This document shows positions 33,849 through 42,478 of a stretch of 64,000 nucleotides of DNA, one piece after another. The position numbers and the translations under genes were made by a program. Source of the stretch: Desertimonas flava (lineage in GTDB: Bacteria > Actinomycetota > Acidimicrobiia > Acidimicrobiales > Ilumatobacteraceae); contig NZ_QKYK01000006.1 of NCBI RefSeq assembly GCF_003426815.1, positions 124,001 through 188,000 of the forward strand, given 5' to 3'. The notes beneath the pieces were generated by a model that had not been told where the DNA came from, searched no databases, and was given only the letters and a program-made list of their open reading frames with translations. Numbering within the stretch: position 1 is the stretch's first letter; each line of letters opens with the position of its first letter.

Positions 33849-34862
33849 TCAGTCGGCGACCCGCACGAGGCGCTTGCCGACGTTGGAGCCCGCGAGCAAC
33901 CCGATCAGGGCACCCGGTGCGGACGCCAGTCCCTCGACGATGTCCTCGACGGCGACCAGCGAGCCGTCGTCCAGCCATCGCCGGAGGGCGGCGTTCGCCT
34001 CGTCGAACCGGTGGGCGTAGTCGAAGACGATGAAACCTTCCATCCGGAGGCGCTTCGTCACCAGCAGACCGGGCACGCCGGCCGGACCCGGGTCGGGAGT
34101 CTCCTTGTCATATTGCGAGGCGGCCCCGCAGCAGACGATTCGGCCGCGCAGGTTCATCGCACGGAGCATCGTGGCGAGGATCGGCCCTCCGACGTTGTCG
34201 AAGTACACGTCGGCCCCGTCGGGGCAGGCGGTCCTCAGGGCGGATCGGAGGTCGGACGCGTGACGGTTGACGAAGCCGTCGAAGCCCAGGCGCTCGACGA
34301 GCAGTGCCCCCTTGTCGTCCGACCCGACGATCCCGATGATCCGGGCGCCGGCGATCCGCGCCAACTGTCCGACGAGCGACCCGGTTGCCCCGGCGGCCGC
34401 CGAGACCACGACCGTCTCCCCTGGCCGGAGTGCGCCGACGTCGAACAATCCGAAGTAGGCCGTGTGGCCCGTCACGTCGAGGACGCTGAGGTGGCGCGTG
34501 ATCGGCACGGCGTCATCGACGGGGCGAACGGCCGAGCCCGGCAACGTCGCGTACCGCTGCCAACCGGAATCGCACCGCACGATCGTGCCGGCCGGCACGT
34601 GGTCCGCACGGCTCACCACCACTTCGGCGACGGCGGCACCGGGGATGACGTCCCCCACCTCCAGGCGCTCCCGGTAGGTCCGACCCTGCATCCACGTACG
34701 CGCAGCAGCGTCGATGGAGAGCCACCACGTCCGGCAGACGACGTCGCCGTCATGCGGCGGTGTGGTCGCCACGTCCTCGATCATGAAGTGATGGTCGGCG
34801 AGGGGACCCACCGGACGTTCGGCGAGGATGACGCGCTGGTTGTCAGGCGCTGCGAACCGCAT
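33849..34862 (-). CDS. MDR-family NADP-dependent oxidoreductase (CurA/2-alkenal reductase type)
   Basis: 337 aa zinc-independent medium-chain dehydrogenase/reductase. Nucleotide-binding motif VVSAAAGATGSLVGQLARI near residue 150; VYFDNVGGPILATML near 220 and GRIVCCGAASQYD near 240 are hallmarks of the CurA, leukotriene-B4-dehydrogenase group, which reduces C=C bonds of enones. ATG at 34862 (MRFAAPDNQ) matches family N-termini; a GTG at 34892 would add 10 residues and run through the operator. A LacI-type palindrome lies 4 bases before the ATG, so the message may be leaderless and is probably repressed by the neighbouring LacI protein, although the gene is convergent with it. Confidence 0.88.
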   Translation of the reverse strand: MRFAAPDNQRVILAERPVGPLADHHFMIEDVATTPPHDGDVVCRTWWLSIDAAARTWMQGRTYRERLEVGDVIPGAAVAEVVVSRADHVPAGTIVRCDSGWQRYATLPGSAVRPVDDAVPITRHLSVLDVTGHTAYFGLFDVGALRPGETVVVSAAAGATGSLVGQLARIAGARIIGIVGSDDKGALLVERLGFDGFVNRHASDLRSALRTACPDGADVYFDNVGGPILATMLRAMNLRGRIVCCGAASQYDKETPDPGPAGVPGLLVTKRLRMEGFIVFDYAHRFDEANAALRRWLDDGSLVAVEDIVEGLASAPGALIGLLAGSNVGKRLVRVAD

Positions 34863-34865
34863 GTC

Positions 34866-34879
34866 TGGAAACGTTACCA
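34866..34879. promoter_or_regulatory. LacI-type operator upstream of the MDR gene
   Basis: TGGAAACGTTACCA, one mismatch from the perfect LacI/GalR palindrome TGGAAACGTTTCCA and close to both halves of the site at 32716-32746. Lies 4 bases upstream of the MDR start codon on the minus strand. Confidence 0.7.
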
Positions 34880-35000
34880 ACGAGGTCGTCACGCCATCCA
34901 GCCGAACCGCGGCACGGCTCGCCTGGACGGAAGACCGACCTTCCCACCTCTCAGGAGAGCAGGGCCGTTTCGCCAACTCCGGGCGTTACCCTCCCGGCCC

Positions 35001-36149
35001 GTGAAGACGCCCCACTCCTTGTTCGCTGCGGCCGCGTGCGCGGCGGGAATCGTCGTCGGATCGTCCAGTGTCGGAGCCATTGCGCCGCCGACCAACCCGC
35101 CGCCGGCACCGCCGTCCACCGTTGCTCCCTCTGTCGCTCCCGCAACCACGGCGGCCCCGCCGACGACCGCTGCGCCCACCACGACGGCTGCGCCGACCAC
35201 GACGGCTGCGCCCACCACGACGCTGCCGCCCATTCCCCCCGGTGTCTTCAACCCGGACTGTGCCCGGGTCGTGCAGCCCGGCGATTCGATCAGCCTGCTC
35301 AGCGACATCGTCGGCGCCGGGATGCGCGACCTCCAGGCCGAGAACTCCATCGGCGACGGCCACACGCTCCAGCCCGGCGACGTGCTCGACGTGTGCGTCG
35401 CCAACGGCGTCAACGACCTCAACGGAGCCAGCCGCCTCCGTCCCCCCACCACGCTGATCCCCGATGCCGACCCGGCCGGGATCATGGCCCAGCAGCAGAA
35501 GCTCAACGATCTCTTCGGCCCGTTCGGAATGAAGCCGCTGTCCGTCGACGGCATCTCCGGGCGACTCACGCGTCAACAGCTCTGCGCGGCCCGGGTTTTC
35601 CTCGGCCTGCCCATCAGCCGCAGCGACATGGCGATCGGCAGCGAGGAGGAGGCCAAGCTGCTGGCGATGACGTCGGTGCCCGTCCCTCCGGGCGCGCCGA
35701 GTGGCAGCAACCGCTGGATCCTGCTCGACATGACGTGCCAGGTCCTGATCGCCGGCGAAGGATCATCCGGGGTGCGATTCGTCTTCCCGACCTCGACCGG
35801 GCAGGACGGCTTCGAGACGCGCGTCGTCAGCACCGCCCGGGCCTTCCGGTTCGACCCGGCGATCGACAACGGCGGCTGGCACGACAGCTCGGAGTTCCCG
35901 TCGGCATACGACAACCCGTTGAACGGCAACATGTACAAGCCGATCTACTTCAGCAACGGCCAGGCCATCCACGGCGCCAACAACGTGCCGCCCGAGCCGG
36001 CCAGCAAGGGATGCGCGCGGCTGCCGGTCGACTCCCACGACGAGCTCGTGGCCTGGCTCGGCCTCAGCGGCGCCACCGGCCCGGTGTGGTCAGAGGGCAC
36101 GATCGGCCTCACCGTCACCACGCAGGGGGGCTTCCTCCCCGACCCGTGA
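35001..36149 (+). CDS. exported L,D-transpeptidase (YkuD) with LysM-like and peptidoglycan-binding-like regions
   Basis: 382 aa cell-wall cross-linking or modifying enzyme. Signal peptide MKTPHSLFAAAACAAGIVVGSSSVGA (1-26); Pro/Thr/Ala linker with APTTTA repeats (about 30-75); a LysM-like stretch CARVVQPGDSISLLSDIVG (near 88) ending LQPGDVLDVC; a putative peptidoglycan-binding segment (about 155-215); then the YkuD domain with catalytic motif HGANNVPPEPASKGCARL (His near 324, Cys near 338). Makes 3-3 cross-links, as is common in actinobacteria. GTG start at 35001 gives a clean signal peptide. Divergent from the MDR gene. Confidence 0.87.
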   Translation: MKTPHSLFAAAACAAGIVVGSSSVGAIAPPTNPPPAPPSTVAPSVAPATTAAPPTTAAPTTTAAPTTTAAPTTTLPPIPPGVFNPDCARVVQPGDSISLLSDIVGAGMRDLQAENSIGDGHTLQPGDVLDVCVANGVNDLNGASRLRPPTTLIPDADPAGIMAQQQKLNDLFGPFGMKPLSVDGISGRLTRQQLCAARVFLGLPISRSDMAIGSEEEAKLLAMTSVPVPPGAPSGSNRWILLDMTCQVLIAGEGSSGVRFVFPTSTGQDGFETRVVSTARAFRFDPAIDNGGWHDSSEFPSAYDNPLNGNMYKPIYFSNGQAIHGANNVPPEPASKGCARLPVDSHDELVAWLGLSGATGPVWSEGTIGLTVTTQGGFLPDP

Positions 36150-36210
36150 CCGGGTCGGCGCGCCCGACCGATGATCCTGGGACGCGCGCGGGCGCGCTAA
36201 ACCTCATGCC

Positions 36211-37929
36211 GTGGAGGCGCAGCCGGCGAGCGAGGTCCGATCACCGCTGAGCGCCGTCCTCCCCGGCCTCCCCGGCCTCGCCGTGCTCCGGGAGTACCGA
36301 ATCGGCTGGCTGCGCAGCGACCTCGTGGCGGGCCTGACCGTGGGCGCGATGCTCATACCGCAGTGCATGGCCTACGCCGAGCTGGCGGGGCTCCCGCCGC
36401 AGTTCGGGTTCTACGCCGTCATCGCCGCGCTGGTCGTCTACGCCCTCCTCGGCACCAGCCGCCACCTCGGCGTCGGGCCCGAACCGGGCACGGCGATCCT
36501 CGCTGCCACCGGCGTCGGGGCGATCGCCGGCGGCGACACCGATCGCTACGTCGAGCTGATGGCCGCCCTCGCCATCGTCGTCGCGGCGATCTGCATCGTC
36601 GCCGGGGTTGCCCGCCTCGGCTTCCTCGCCTCGGCGCTGTCCAAGCCGGTGCTGGTCGGCTACATCACCGGCGTCGGGCTGACACTGCTCAGCAGCCAGC
36701 TCGCCGCCTTCACCGGCGTCGACATCACCAGCGGCTCGTTCTTCCCCCGGTTCCGCGACCTGCTGACCAACCTCGACGAGGTGCACGCCGGTACGTTGCT
36801 GCTCGGCGCCGGGACGCTCGCCGCGATCCTCGCCCTCAAGCGGAGGGCGCCTCGCGTGCCCGGCGCCCTGGCCGGCGTCGTCGCCGCCACCGCCATCGTC
36901 ATGGCGTTCGGCTTGGACGAGCACGGCATCGCCGTGATCGGCGCGATCCCCGGCGGCCTGCCCGTCCCCCGCTGGCCCACCGTCTCGTCCGACGACCTGG
37001 TCGAGCTGCTGCCGGTCGCAGCCGGTGTCGCGCTCGTCGGCTACAGCGACAACGTGCTCACGGCCCGCTCCGTGGCCGCCCGCCACGGCTACCGCATCGA
37101 TGCCAACCAGGAGCTGTTCGCGCTCGGGATGATCAACCTCGCCGCTGGCGTCTCGCGAGGGTTCCCGGTGTCCTCCAGCGCCAGCCGCACCGCCGTGCCG
37201 GCCTCGCTCGGCAGCAAGACCCAGCTCGTGTCGATCGTGGCATCGGCATTCGTCGTGGCGAGTCTGCTGACGCTGCGCCCGCTGCTGGCGGAGATCCCTC
37301 GTGCCGCGCTCGCCGCCGTGATCGTCTCGGCGGCGATCGCCATCATCGACCTCCCCGGCTATCTCGCGCTCTGGACGGTGAGCCGTATCGAGTTCGCGCT
37401 GGCCGTCGTCACGGCCCTCGGCGTGATCGTGTTCGACGTCCTCGTCGGGGTGCTCGTCGCCGTGTCGCTGTCGATCCTCGTCGCCCTCCATCGGATCGCC
37501 CGCCCGCACGACGCCGTGCTCGGCGACTATCCCGGCCTCGACGGCTGGGTGGATGCCCGGGCCTATCCCGACGCGGTCCCCGAACCGGGCTTGCTCGTCT
37601 ACCGCTTCGATGCCCCGCTGTTCTTCGTCAACGCCGAGCACTTCCGCGAACGGGTCGAGGAGGCCGTCGCCAGCAACCCTGGCGACGAGGATTGGCTGGT
37701 CCTGGACTTCGAGGGCGTCGGGGCGATCGACGCAACGGCGGTCGACGTGCTCGCAGAGTTCCTCCAGCGCGTGGCGAGCATGGGAGTGCGGGTGATCGCC
37801 GTGGCCCGCGCCAACGAAGGGGTGCTCGACCGGCTCCAGCGTGGCGGTCTCACCGAGCCGGCCGGTGTCCTTCGGGTCTTCCCGACGATCAACAGCGCCG
37901 TTCACGCCTATCGACGGCGGGATGAGTGA
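36211..37929 (+). CDS. SulP family anion transporter with C-terminal STAS domain
   Basis: 572 aa inner-membrane transporter, usual length. SulP signature near the N-terminus: LVAGLTVGAMLIPQCMAYAELAGLPPQFGFYA (about residues 36-68), then about ten further hydrophobic segments to residue 430. The cytoplasmic STAS domain (about 450-560) contains LLVYRFDAPLFFVNAEHFRERV and VLDFEGVGAIDATAVDVL. Transports sulfate, bicarbonate or dicarboxylates; the ion cannot be told. GTG start at 36211 (MEAQPASEV). Stands alone between the transpeptidase and the convergent ligase. Confidence 0.92.
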   Translation: MEAQPASEVRSPLSAVLPGLPGLAVLREYRIGWLRSDLVAGLTVGAMLIPQCMAYAELAGLPPQFGFYAVIAALVVYALLGTSRHLGVGPEPGTAILAATGVGAIAGGDTDRYVELMAALAIVVAAICIVAGVARLGFLASALSKPVLVGYITGVGLTLLSSQLAAFTGVDITSGSFFPRFRDLLTNLDEVHAGTLLLGAGTLAAILALKRRAPRVPGALAGVVAATAIVMAFGLDEHGIAVIGAIPGGLPVPRWPTVSSDDLVELLPVAAGVALVGYSDNVLTARSVAARHGYRIDANQELFALGMINLAAGVSRGFPVSSSASRTAVPASLGSKTQLVSIVASAFVVASLLTLRPLLAEIPRAALAAVIVSAAIAIIDLPGYLALWTVSRIEFALAVVTALGVIVFDVLVGVLVAVSLSILVALHRIARPHDAVLGDYPGLDGWVDARAYPDAVPEPGLLVYRFDAPLFFVNAEHFRERVEEAVASNPGDEDWLVLDFEGVGAIDATAVDVLAEFLQRVASMGVRVIAVARANEGVLDRLQRGGLTEPAGVLRVFPTINSAVHAYRRRDE

Positions 37930-37988
37930 CGGTCCTCCGCCGAGCCCCCGGTCGTCGGGACGCCCGTCGGACCGAACCCGCCGGTCTG

Positions 37989-39512
37989 TCAGCCGCCGAC
38001 GGTGGCTTGGCGTTGCGGCAGGTCGGCGTACTCCTCGCGGAGCTGGCGCTTGGCGATCTTGCCGCTGGCCATGCGCGGCAGCGGTGACGCCGACCGCACC
38101 ACGTAGCGCGGCACCTTGAACACGGCGAGCTCGGCGGCGGCCTTGTCGCGGACGGCTTGTTCGTCGAAGCCGGAATCGGAGTAGACGATGGCCGCCGGCG
38201 TCTCACCCCACTGCTGGTCCTGGACGGCGATGACGGCGACCTCGCTGACCCCGGGAACCGAGCCGATCACGGCCTCGACCTCGCTCGGCGAGACGTTGAA
38301 GCCGCCCGAGATGATGAGGTCCTTGAGCCGGTCGACGTAACGCAGGTACCCGCGTTCGTCGATGATGCCGATGTCGCCCGAGTGCAACCAGCCATCGACG
38401 ATGGCCGCCGCGGTGGCCTCCTCGTTGTTCCAGTAGCGAGCCATCATCGCCGGGCCTCGCATGACGATCTCCCCTTGCTCGCCGGGGTCGCAGAACGTCC
38501 CGTCCGGGCGCATCGTGCGCACCTCGGTGAAGATCGATCCGTCGCCGCACAGCTCGGGGTGGGCCAGGGCATCGGCCGGACGCGGCACGGTGCCGCACCC
38601 TCCGACCTCGGTCATGCCGTACATGTGGCGCAGGGCGACGCCGACGCGGTGGAAGGCGGCGAGCAGCTCGTCCGACACGCGGGCCCCGCCGACCTGGGCG
38701 ACGACGAGGTGCGAAAGATCGTGATCGGCGAAGTCGGGCAGCGCGGCGATGCGCTCGTAGATCACCGGGACGCCGTTGGTGTGGCTGATGCGGTGACGCA
38801 CCATCAAGTCGAGGGCGGCGGCGGGGTCGAAGTCGCGCATGATCACCGTCTTGCCGCCCCGCGCCATCATGTGGCTGAGAGCGTGGACGATGCCGGCCAC
38901 GCTGAACAGCGGCAACATGAACAGCATGTTCGTGGCTTCCGGCGGGGTCGGGTCCTTGAGGATCAGCTCGAACAGCCCGGCCAGCACCGTCTCGTTGGTG
39001 TAGACGAGCCCCTTCGGCTGGCCGGTCGTTCCGCTGGTGTAGGCGAGGATGACCGGCTCACGAGGGTCGACGTCGATGTCGACGGCAACCGGATCGCCGT
39101 GCTGCCGGGCCCGGATCCAAGAGGTCGGCACGACCGGGATGTCGATGCCGCGCGCGGCGAGCTCGGCGAACTTGACCGCTTCGGTCTCGTCGGCGACGAC
39201 GGCCGCCGGCGTGCAGTCCCGAGCGAGGTACTCGACCTCGCTCACCGTGTACCTGAAGTTCACGGGCGTGACGATGGCGCCGGCCTTCATCACCCCGATC
39301 GCCGCGACACACCACTCGAGCGAGTTGTACCCGGCGATCGCCACGACGTCACCGATGGAGATGCCGTGCTCGTCGATGAGCCCACGAGCGACACGATCCG
39401 ACCACGCACCGAGGTCGCGATACGTGAGCTCGGTGCCCTCGACGTCGAGGGCGACGCGGTCGGGCAGCGCACGCGTCCACCAGTCCAGCGCGTCGGTGAT
39501 CAGTTCGGCCAT
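37989..39512 (-). CDS. AMP-forming acyl-CoA ligase (ANL superfamily), third in window
   Basis: 507 aa. Motifs: YTSGTTGQPKGL near residue 156, YGMTEVGG near 299, LHSGDIG near 378, and the A10 lysine in RMASGKIAKRQL near 487. The N-terminus (WWTRALPDRVALDVEGTELTYRDL) is that of medium- or long-chain and aromatic acyl-CoA ligases. ATG at 39512 follows GAGGAGGA. Monocistronic, divergent from a TetR gene, with a TATTCTAGGGACGTTAG site between them that recurs at the Liv-operon promoter, so it probably activates the acid imported by that transporter (inference). Confidence 0.9.
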   Translation of the reverse strand: MAELITDALDWWTRALPDRVALDVEGTELTYRDLGAWSDRVARGLIDEHGISIGDVVAIAGYNSLEWCVAAIGVMKAGAIVTPVNFRYTVSEVEYLARDCTPAAVVADETEAVKFAELAARGIDIPVVPTSWIRARQHGDPVAVDIDVDPREPVILAYTSGTTGQPKGLVYTNETVLAGLFELILKDPTPPEATNMLFMLPLFSVAGIVHALSHMMARGGKTVIMRDFDPAAALDLMVRHRISHTNGVPVIYERIAALPDFADHDLSHLVVAQVGGARVSDELLAAFHRVGVALRHMYGMTEVGGCGTVPRPADALAHPELCGDGSIFTEVRTMRPDGTFCDPGEQGEIVMRGPAMMARYWNNEEATAAAIVDGWLHSGDIGIIDERGYLRYVDRLKDLIISGGFNVSPSEVEAVIGSVPGVSEVAVIAVQDQQWGETPAAIVYSDSGFDEQAVRDKAAAELAVFKVPRYVVRSASPLPRMASGKIAKRQLREEYADLPQRQATVGG

Positions 39513-39562
39513 CTGTCCTCCTCGGCAGGCGAGTTCGTCGAGCCGGTTCCCCCCGGACCCCG

Positions 39563-39589
39563 AATATTCTAGGGACGTTAGTCTATTCG
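39563..39589. promoter_or_regulatory. candidate TetR operator, CTAGGG type, copy 1
   Basis: Contains TATTCTAGGGACGTTAG, an imperfect palindrome CTA(n)7TAG. The same sequence with one base change occurs at 49569-49588 upstream of the binding protein of the Liv operon. It lies in the 140-base divergent region between the acyl-CoA ligase (minus) and TetR (plus). Confidence 0.6.
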
Positions 39590-39652
39590 TCGGAGTCGGA
39601 CAAGCCCCCGCTCCGACAACTCGTGCGGCACCTCCGGTAGAGTCGCGCCGCG

Positions 39653-40354
39653 ATGGGTCGACCAGCGGTGATCACGAAGGAGCGCGTCGCCGAGGTCACC
39701 TTACGACTGATCGACGAGGAAGGCCTCGACGCGGTGAGCATCGAGCGCATCGGATCCGAGCTCGGAGTCCGGGGCCCGTCGCTGTACCACCACTTCGCCG
39801 ACAAGGCCGCGATCCTCACCGAGGTCGCCCGGCTCGTGCTCGGCGATCTCGACATGGATCGCCCCGGCGACGATTGGCAGCAGTGGCTGGTCGACACGTC
39901 GTTGATCTTGTATCGGCGCGTGCTCGAGCACCCGCAAGCTGCGGTCATCCTGATGCAGTTCATGCCCGACGCGTCGGCGGTGCCCGGCTTCGGCCGCGCC
40001 GCGCACTTGCTCACCAAGGCCGGGGTCGACCCGTCCGTGCAGGTCCTGCTGATGGAGGGCTGCGAGAAGCTGATTTGGGGCTGGGCCCTGCAGCGAGCGA
40101 TGGCGGCGTCGCACGAGGATCGGCGCATCAGGTCGGCGTCGGTCGAGCTGCGCTGGCCGGAGCTCTCGACTGCCGTCCGGGAGAGTCGCTGGAGCGACGA
40201 AGCGATGGTCGAAGCGTCGCTTCGGGCGTTCATGCAGGGCGTCATCGACGGCCGGGCCGGAAACCCTGGCGAGCCGCGCAAGACGCGGTCGTCCCGGACC
40301 AAGGCCGTCAAGCGGCCGGCCCGCCCGGCGGCGACGCAGCGCGCTCGATCCTGA
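39653..40354 (+). CDS. TetR family transcriptional regulator (paralog 1)
   Basis: 233 aa. Helix-turn-helix at residues 22-52: VSIERIGSELGVRGPSLYHHFADKAAIL. The C-terminal half (PQAAVILMQFMPDASAVPGFGRAAHLLTKAGVDPSVQVLLMEGCEKLIWGW region) aligns by eye along its length with the regulator at 43687-44346, so these are paralogs with probably similar operators. ATG at 39653 (MGRPAVITKE). The basic C-terminal tail (KTRSSRTKAVKRPARPA) is unusual and overlaps the 3' end of the SDR gene on the other strand by 47 bp. Probably controls the divergent ligase and the Liv operon. Confidence 0.88.
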   Translation: MGRPAVITKERVAEVTLRLIDEEGLDAVSIERIGSELGVRGPSLYHHFADKAAILTEVARLVLGDLDMDRPGDDWQQWLVDTSLILYRRVLEHPQAAVILMQFMPDASAVPGFGRAAHLLTKAGVDPSVQVLLMEGCEKLIWGWALQRAMAASHEDRRIRSASVELRWPELSTAVRESRWSDEAMVEASLRAFMQGVIDGRAGNPGEPRKTRSSRTKAVKRPARPAATQRARS

Positions 40355-41093
40355 TCGGCGCCGGCCCGCCGAGCCACGCGGCGACGTCCTCACCCGACAC
40401 GTACGCCGCCTCCGTCGAAGTCAGGTAGGCGACGACCGACGCCACCGCCTCGGGCGGCACCGACGGCCAGGTCGACTCCATGTGGGCGATCGCCCCCTCA
40501 CCCGCCTCCCGCGTCATGTCGGTCGCCACATAGCCGGGGACCACGGTGTTGACCGTGATGCCGCGACGGGCGGTCTCGATGGCAAGTGCCCTCGTGAGCC
40601 CGACGAGACCGGCCTTCGCCGCGGCGTAGGCGCCCGTCCCGGGCGAGATCGACCGACCGCCGCCGGGACTCCCGAGGAAGACGATGCGACCCCAGCCCCG
40701 TTCGTACATGGCAGGCAGGGCTGCGTGCGCGCAGTAGAAGGCCCCGCTGAGATTGACGGCGATGCACCGGTCCCAGTCGACAGGATCGAGCTTGATGACT
40801 GCGCCGAGCACCGAGAGTCCGGCGTTGTTCACCACGATCGTCGGCGGACCGAGGCGCTCGGCGGCCGCGCCGAACATCGCGTCGACCGCCTGCTGATCGG
40901 CGACGTCGGCCTGGACGGCGATCGCCCGGCCACCGGCCGACTCGATCTCCTCGACGAGGGAGTCGGCGGCGGCGGCGCTCCTCGCATAGTTGATCACCAC
41001 GGGGTGCCCCTCGGCCGCGAGACGACGGCAGATCGCCACCCCGATCCCGCGGGCCCCTCCCGTGACCAGCGCTACCTCACGTCGACGGTCCAC
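40308..41093 (-). CDS. short-chain dehydrogenase/reductase (FabG-like)
   Basis: 261 aa classical SDR. Cofactor motif TGGARGIG (near residue 11), NNAG (near 89), catalytic Ser in VFLGSPGGG (near 142) and YxxxK in AYAAAKAG (near 156), so all key residues are kept; an Arg/Asn pattern YARS after strand 2 suggests NADP(H). Oxidises or reduces a hydroxy or keto group, fitting beta-oxidation-like or ring-modification steps of the neighbouring genes. GTG start at 41093 (MDRRREVAL). Divergent from the Rieske oxygenase gene. Confidence 0.88.
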   Translation of the reverse strand: MDRRREVALVTGGARGIGVAICRRLAAEGHPVVINYARSAAAADSLVEEIESAGGRAIAVQADVADQQAVDAMFGAAAERLGPPTIVVNNAGLSVLGAVIKLDPVDWDRCIAVNLSGAFYCAHAALPAMYERGWGRIVFLGSPGGGRSISPGTGAYAAAKAGLVGLTRALAIETARRGITVNTVVPGYVATDMTREAGEGAIAHMESTWPSVPPEAVASVVAYLTSTEAAYVSGEDVAAWLGGPAPIRIERAASPPGGPAA

Positions 41094-41156
41094 ACGTCCT
41101 CCACATCGTCAAGGGCCGGGCGCGGCGGCTCGCCGTTGACGCCGACCGATCGATCT

Positions 41157-41169
41157 CAGTAATCTAGTG
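41157..41169. promoter_or_regulatory. candidate operator between SDR and Rieske genes
   Basis: CAGTAATCTAGTG, whose reverse complement CACTAGATTACTG matches CACTAGATAACTG at 52384-52396 with one mismatch. Both copies lie in intergenic promoter regions of oxidoreductase genes. The CTAG and following ATTCG resemble the CTAGGG-type sites of the same island. Confidence 0.45.
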
Positions 41170-41229
41170 TTATTCGGAAACGCCGTCCCACCCGGACGTC
41201 GTCGTGGGGAACGAGAAGCGGAGGAATCG

Positions 41230-42426
41230 ATGAGCGACGTGACGCTGGAGAAGCCGTACACCCTGACGGCGCCCCGGGAGATGGTCTCGGCGCTCCTCAC
41301 CCACCTGCGCAACGGCACCACCGACCAATGCGCCGACGTGATGCACCTCGAGCCGGCGATCTTCACCGACCCCGAGATCGCCCGCCGTGAACGGGCCGGG
41401 GTCTTCGGGCAGGTGCCGTTCATCGCCGCCCACCGGTCCGAACTGCCCAAGCCTCACGACTTCATCACCAAGCGTCTGCCACGCAACGAGGCGATCATCA
41501 TCCGCCTGGGTGACGGCTCGGTCCGCACGTTCGTCAACATGTGCCGGCATCGCGGGGCGACGCTCGTCGCCGAGGAGTCGGGCCACTGCCGGGTGTTCAG
41601 CTGCGCGTACCACGGATGGTCCTACGACCTCGAGGGCAGCCTGCGCAACCTGACGTACGCCGACTCCTTCGGCGACGTCGACGTCGCGAAGCTGGGTCTC
41701 GTCCAACTCCCCTGCGAGGAGCGCCACGGGTTCATCTGGGTGGTCGACGATCCCGATGCCACGATCGACGTGGCCGCCCACCTCGGCCCCGAGCACGACG
41801 GGTTCCTCGCCTCGTACGGCATCGAGGGCCTCGAGTGCTATGAGCACGGCGTGTTCGACGAACCGACCAACTGGAAGATCATGCACGATGCCTTCCTCGA
41901 CGGCTATCACATCAAGTTCGCCCACCCGAACTCGGCCGGCAAGCTGATCCACACGAACACCTACGTCGTGGAGGACTACGGCAGTCACGCCCGCTTCATC
42001 TCGCCGCGCAAGTCGCTCGACGCGTGGCTCGAGCGGGACCCGGAGGCGGGCGAGTCGATGGTGGAACACGTGATGCTCACCCACTTCATCGGCCCCAACA
42101 CGACGCTGCTCCAGCTCCCCGACAACTTCCAGGTGCTCAACTTCTACCCGATCTCCGACGACCCCGGCCGATCTCGCATGGAGATGCGGCTGCTCGTGCC
42201 GCCTCGCGAACGCACCGGGCTCGATGAGGAGGCGTGGCGCAAGAAGTGGGACAAGAACTGGTACATCCTCCAGACCGTGCTCGCCGGCGAAGACTTCCCG
42301 ATCCTGCGCGGGATCCAGCAGGCCTACGGGAGCGCGGCGAAGTCGCCGACCATCCTCGGCCGCAACGAGCTGCTCAACCAGGCGTTCCACCGCGAGGTGG
42401 CCAAGCTCCGCGACTCCGTCTCCTGA
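41230..42426 (+). CDS. Rieske non-heme iron oxygenase, catalytic subunit
   Basis: 398 aa aromatic-ring- or steroid-hydroxylating oxygenase alpha subunit. Rieske [2Fe-2S] ligands in NMCRHRGATLV (near residue 98) and CAYHGWSYD (near 120): C-x-H and C-x2-H are complete. The mononuclear iron motif is seen in MHDAFLDGYHIKFAHPN near residue 218 (Asp bridging, two His). Needs an electron donor, but no ferredoxin or reductase gene is next to it. ATG at 41230 follows GGAGGAA. Divergent from the SDR gene. Homologous in layout to the partial oxygenase at 63312. Confidence 0.92.
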   Translation: MSDVTLEKPYTLTAPREMVSALLTHLRNGTTDQCADVMHLEPAIFTDPEIARRERAGVFGQVPFIAAHRSELPKPHDFITKRLPRNEAIIIRLGDGSVRTFVNMCRHRGATLVAEESGHCRVFSCAYHGWSYDLEGSLRNLTYADSFGDVDVAKLGLVQLPCEERHGFIWVVDDPDATIDVAAHLGPEHDGFLASYGIEGLECYEHGVFDEPTNWKIMHDAFLDGYHIKFAHPNSAGKLIHTNTYVVEDYGSHARFISPRKSLDAWLERDPEAGESMVEHVMLTHFIGPNTTLLQLPDNFQVLNFYPISDDPGRSRMEMRLLVPPRERTGLDEEAWRKKWDKNWYILQTVLAGEDFPILRGIQQAYGSAAKSPTILGRNELLNQAFHREVAKLRDSVS

Positions 42427-42478
42427 ACGGCGCCGCCGACGGATGGACGCGGGGGCTGCCCATCGTCGGCGGCGCCCG

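Noticed and set aside
35127-35228. Tandem DNA repeat in the transpeptidase gene as a mobile or CRISPR-like element
   Set aside because: It encodes the APTTTA linker in frame with the signal peptide and catalytic domain; repeats are imperfect and short.
36183-36198. GCGCGC-rich palindrome after the transpeptidase gene as terminator
   Set aside because: Only 4-6 bp arms of alternating GC, expected by chance in this composition, no U-run.
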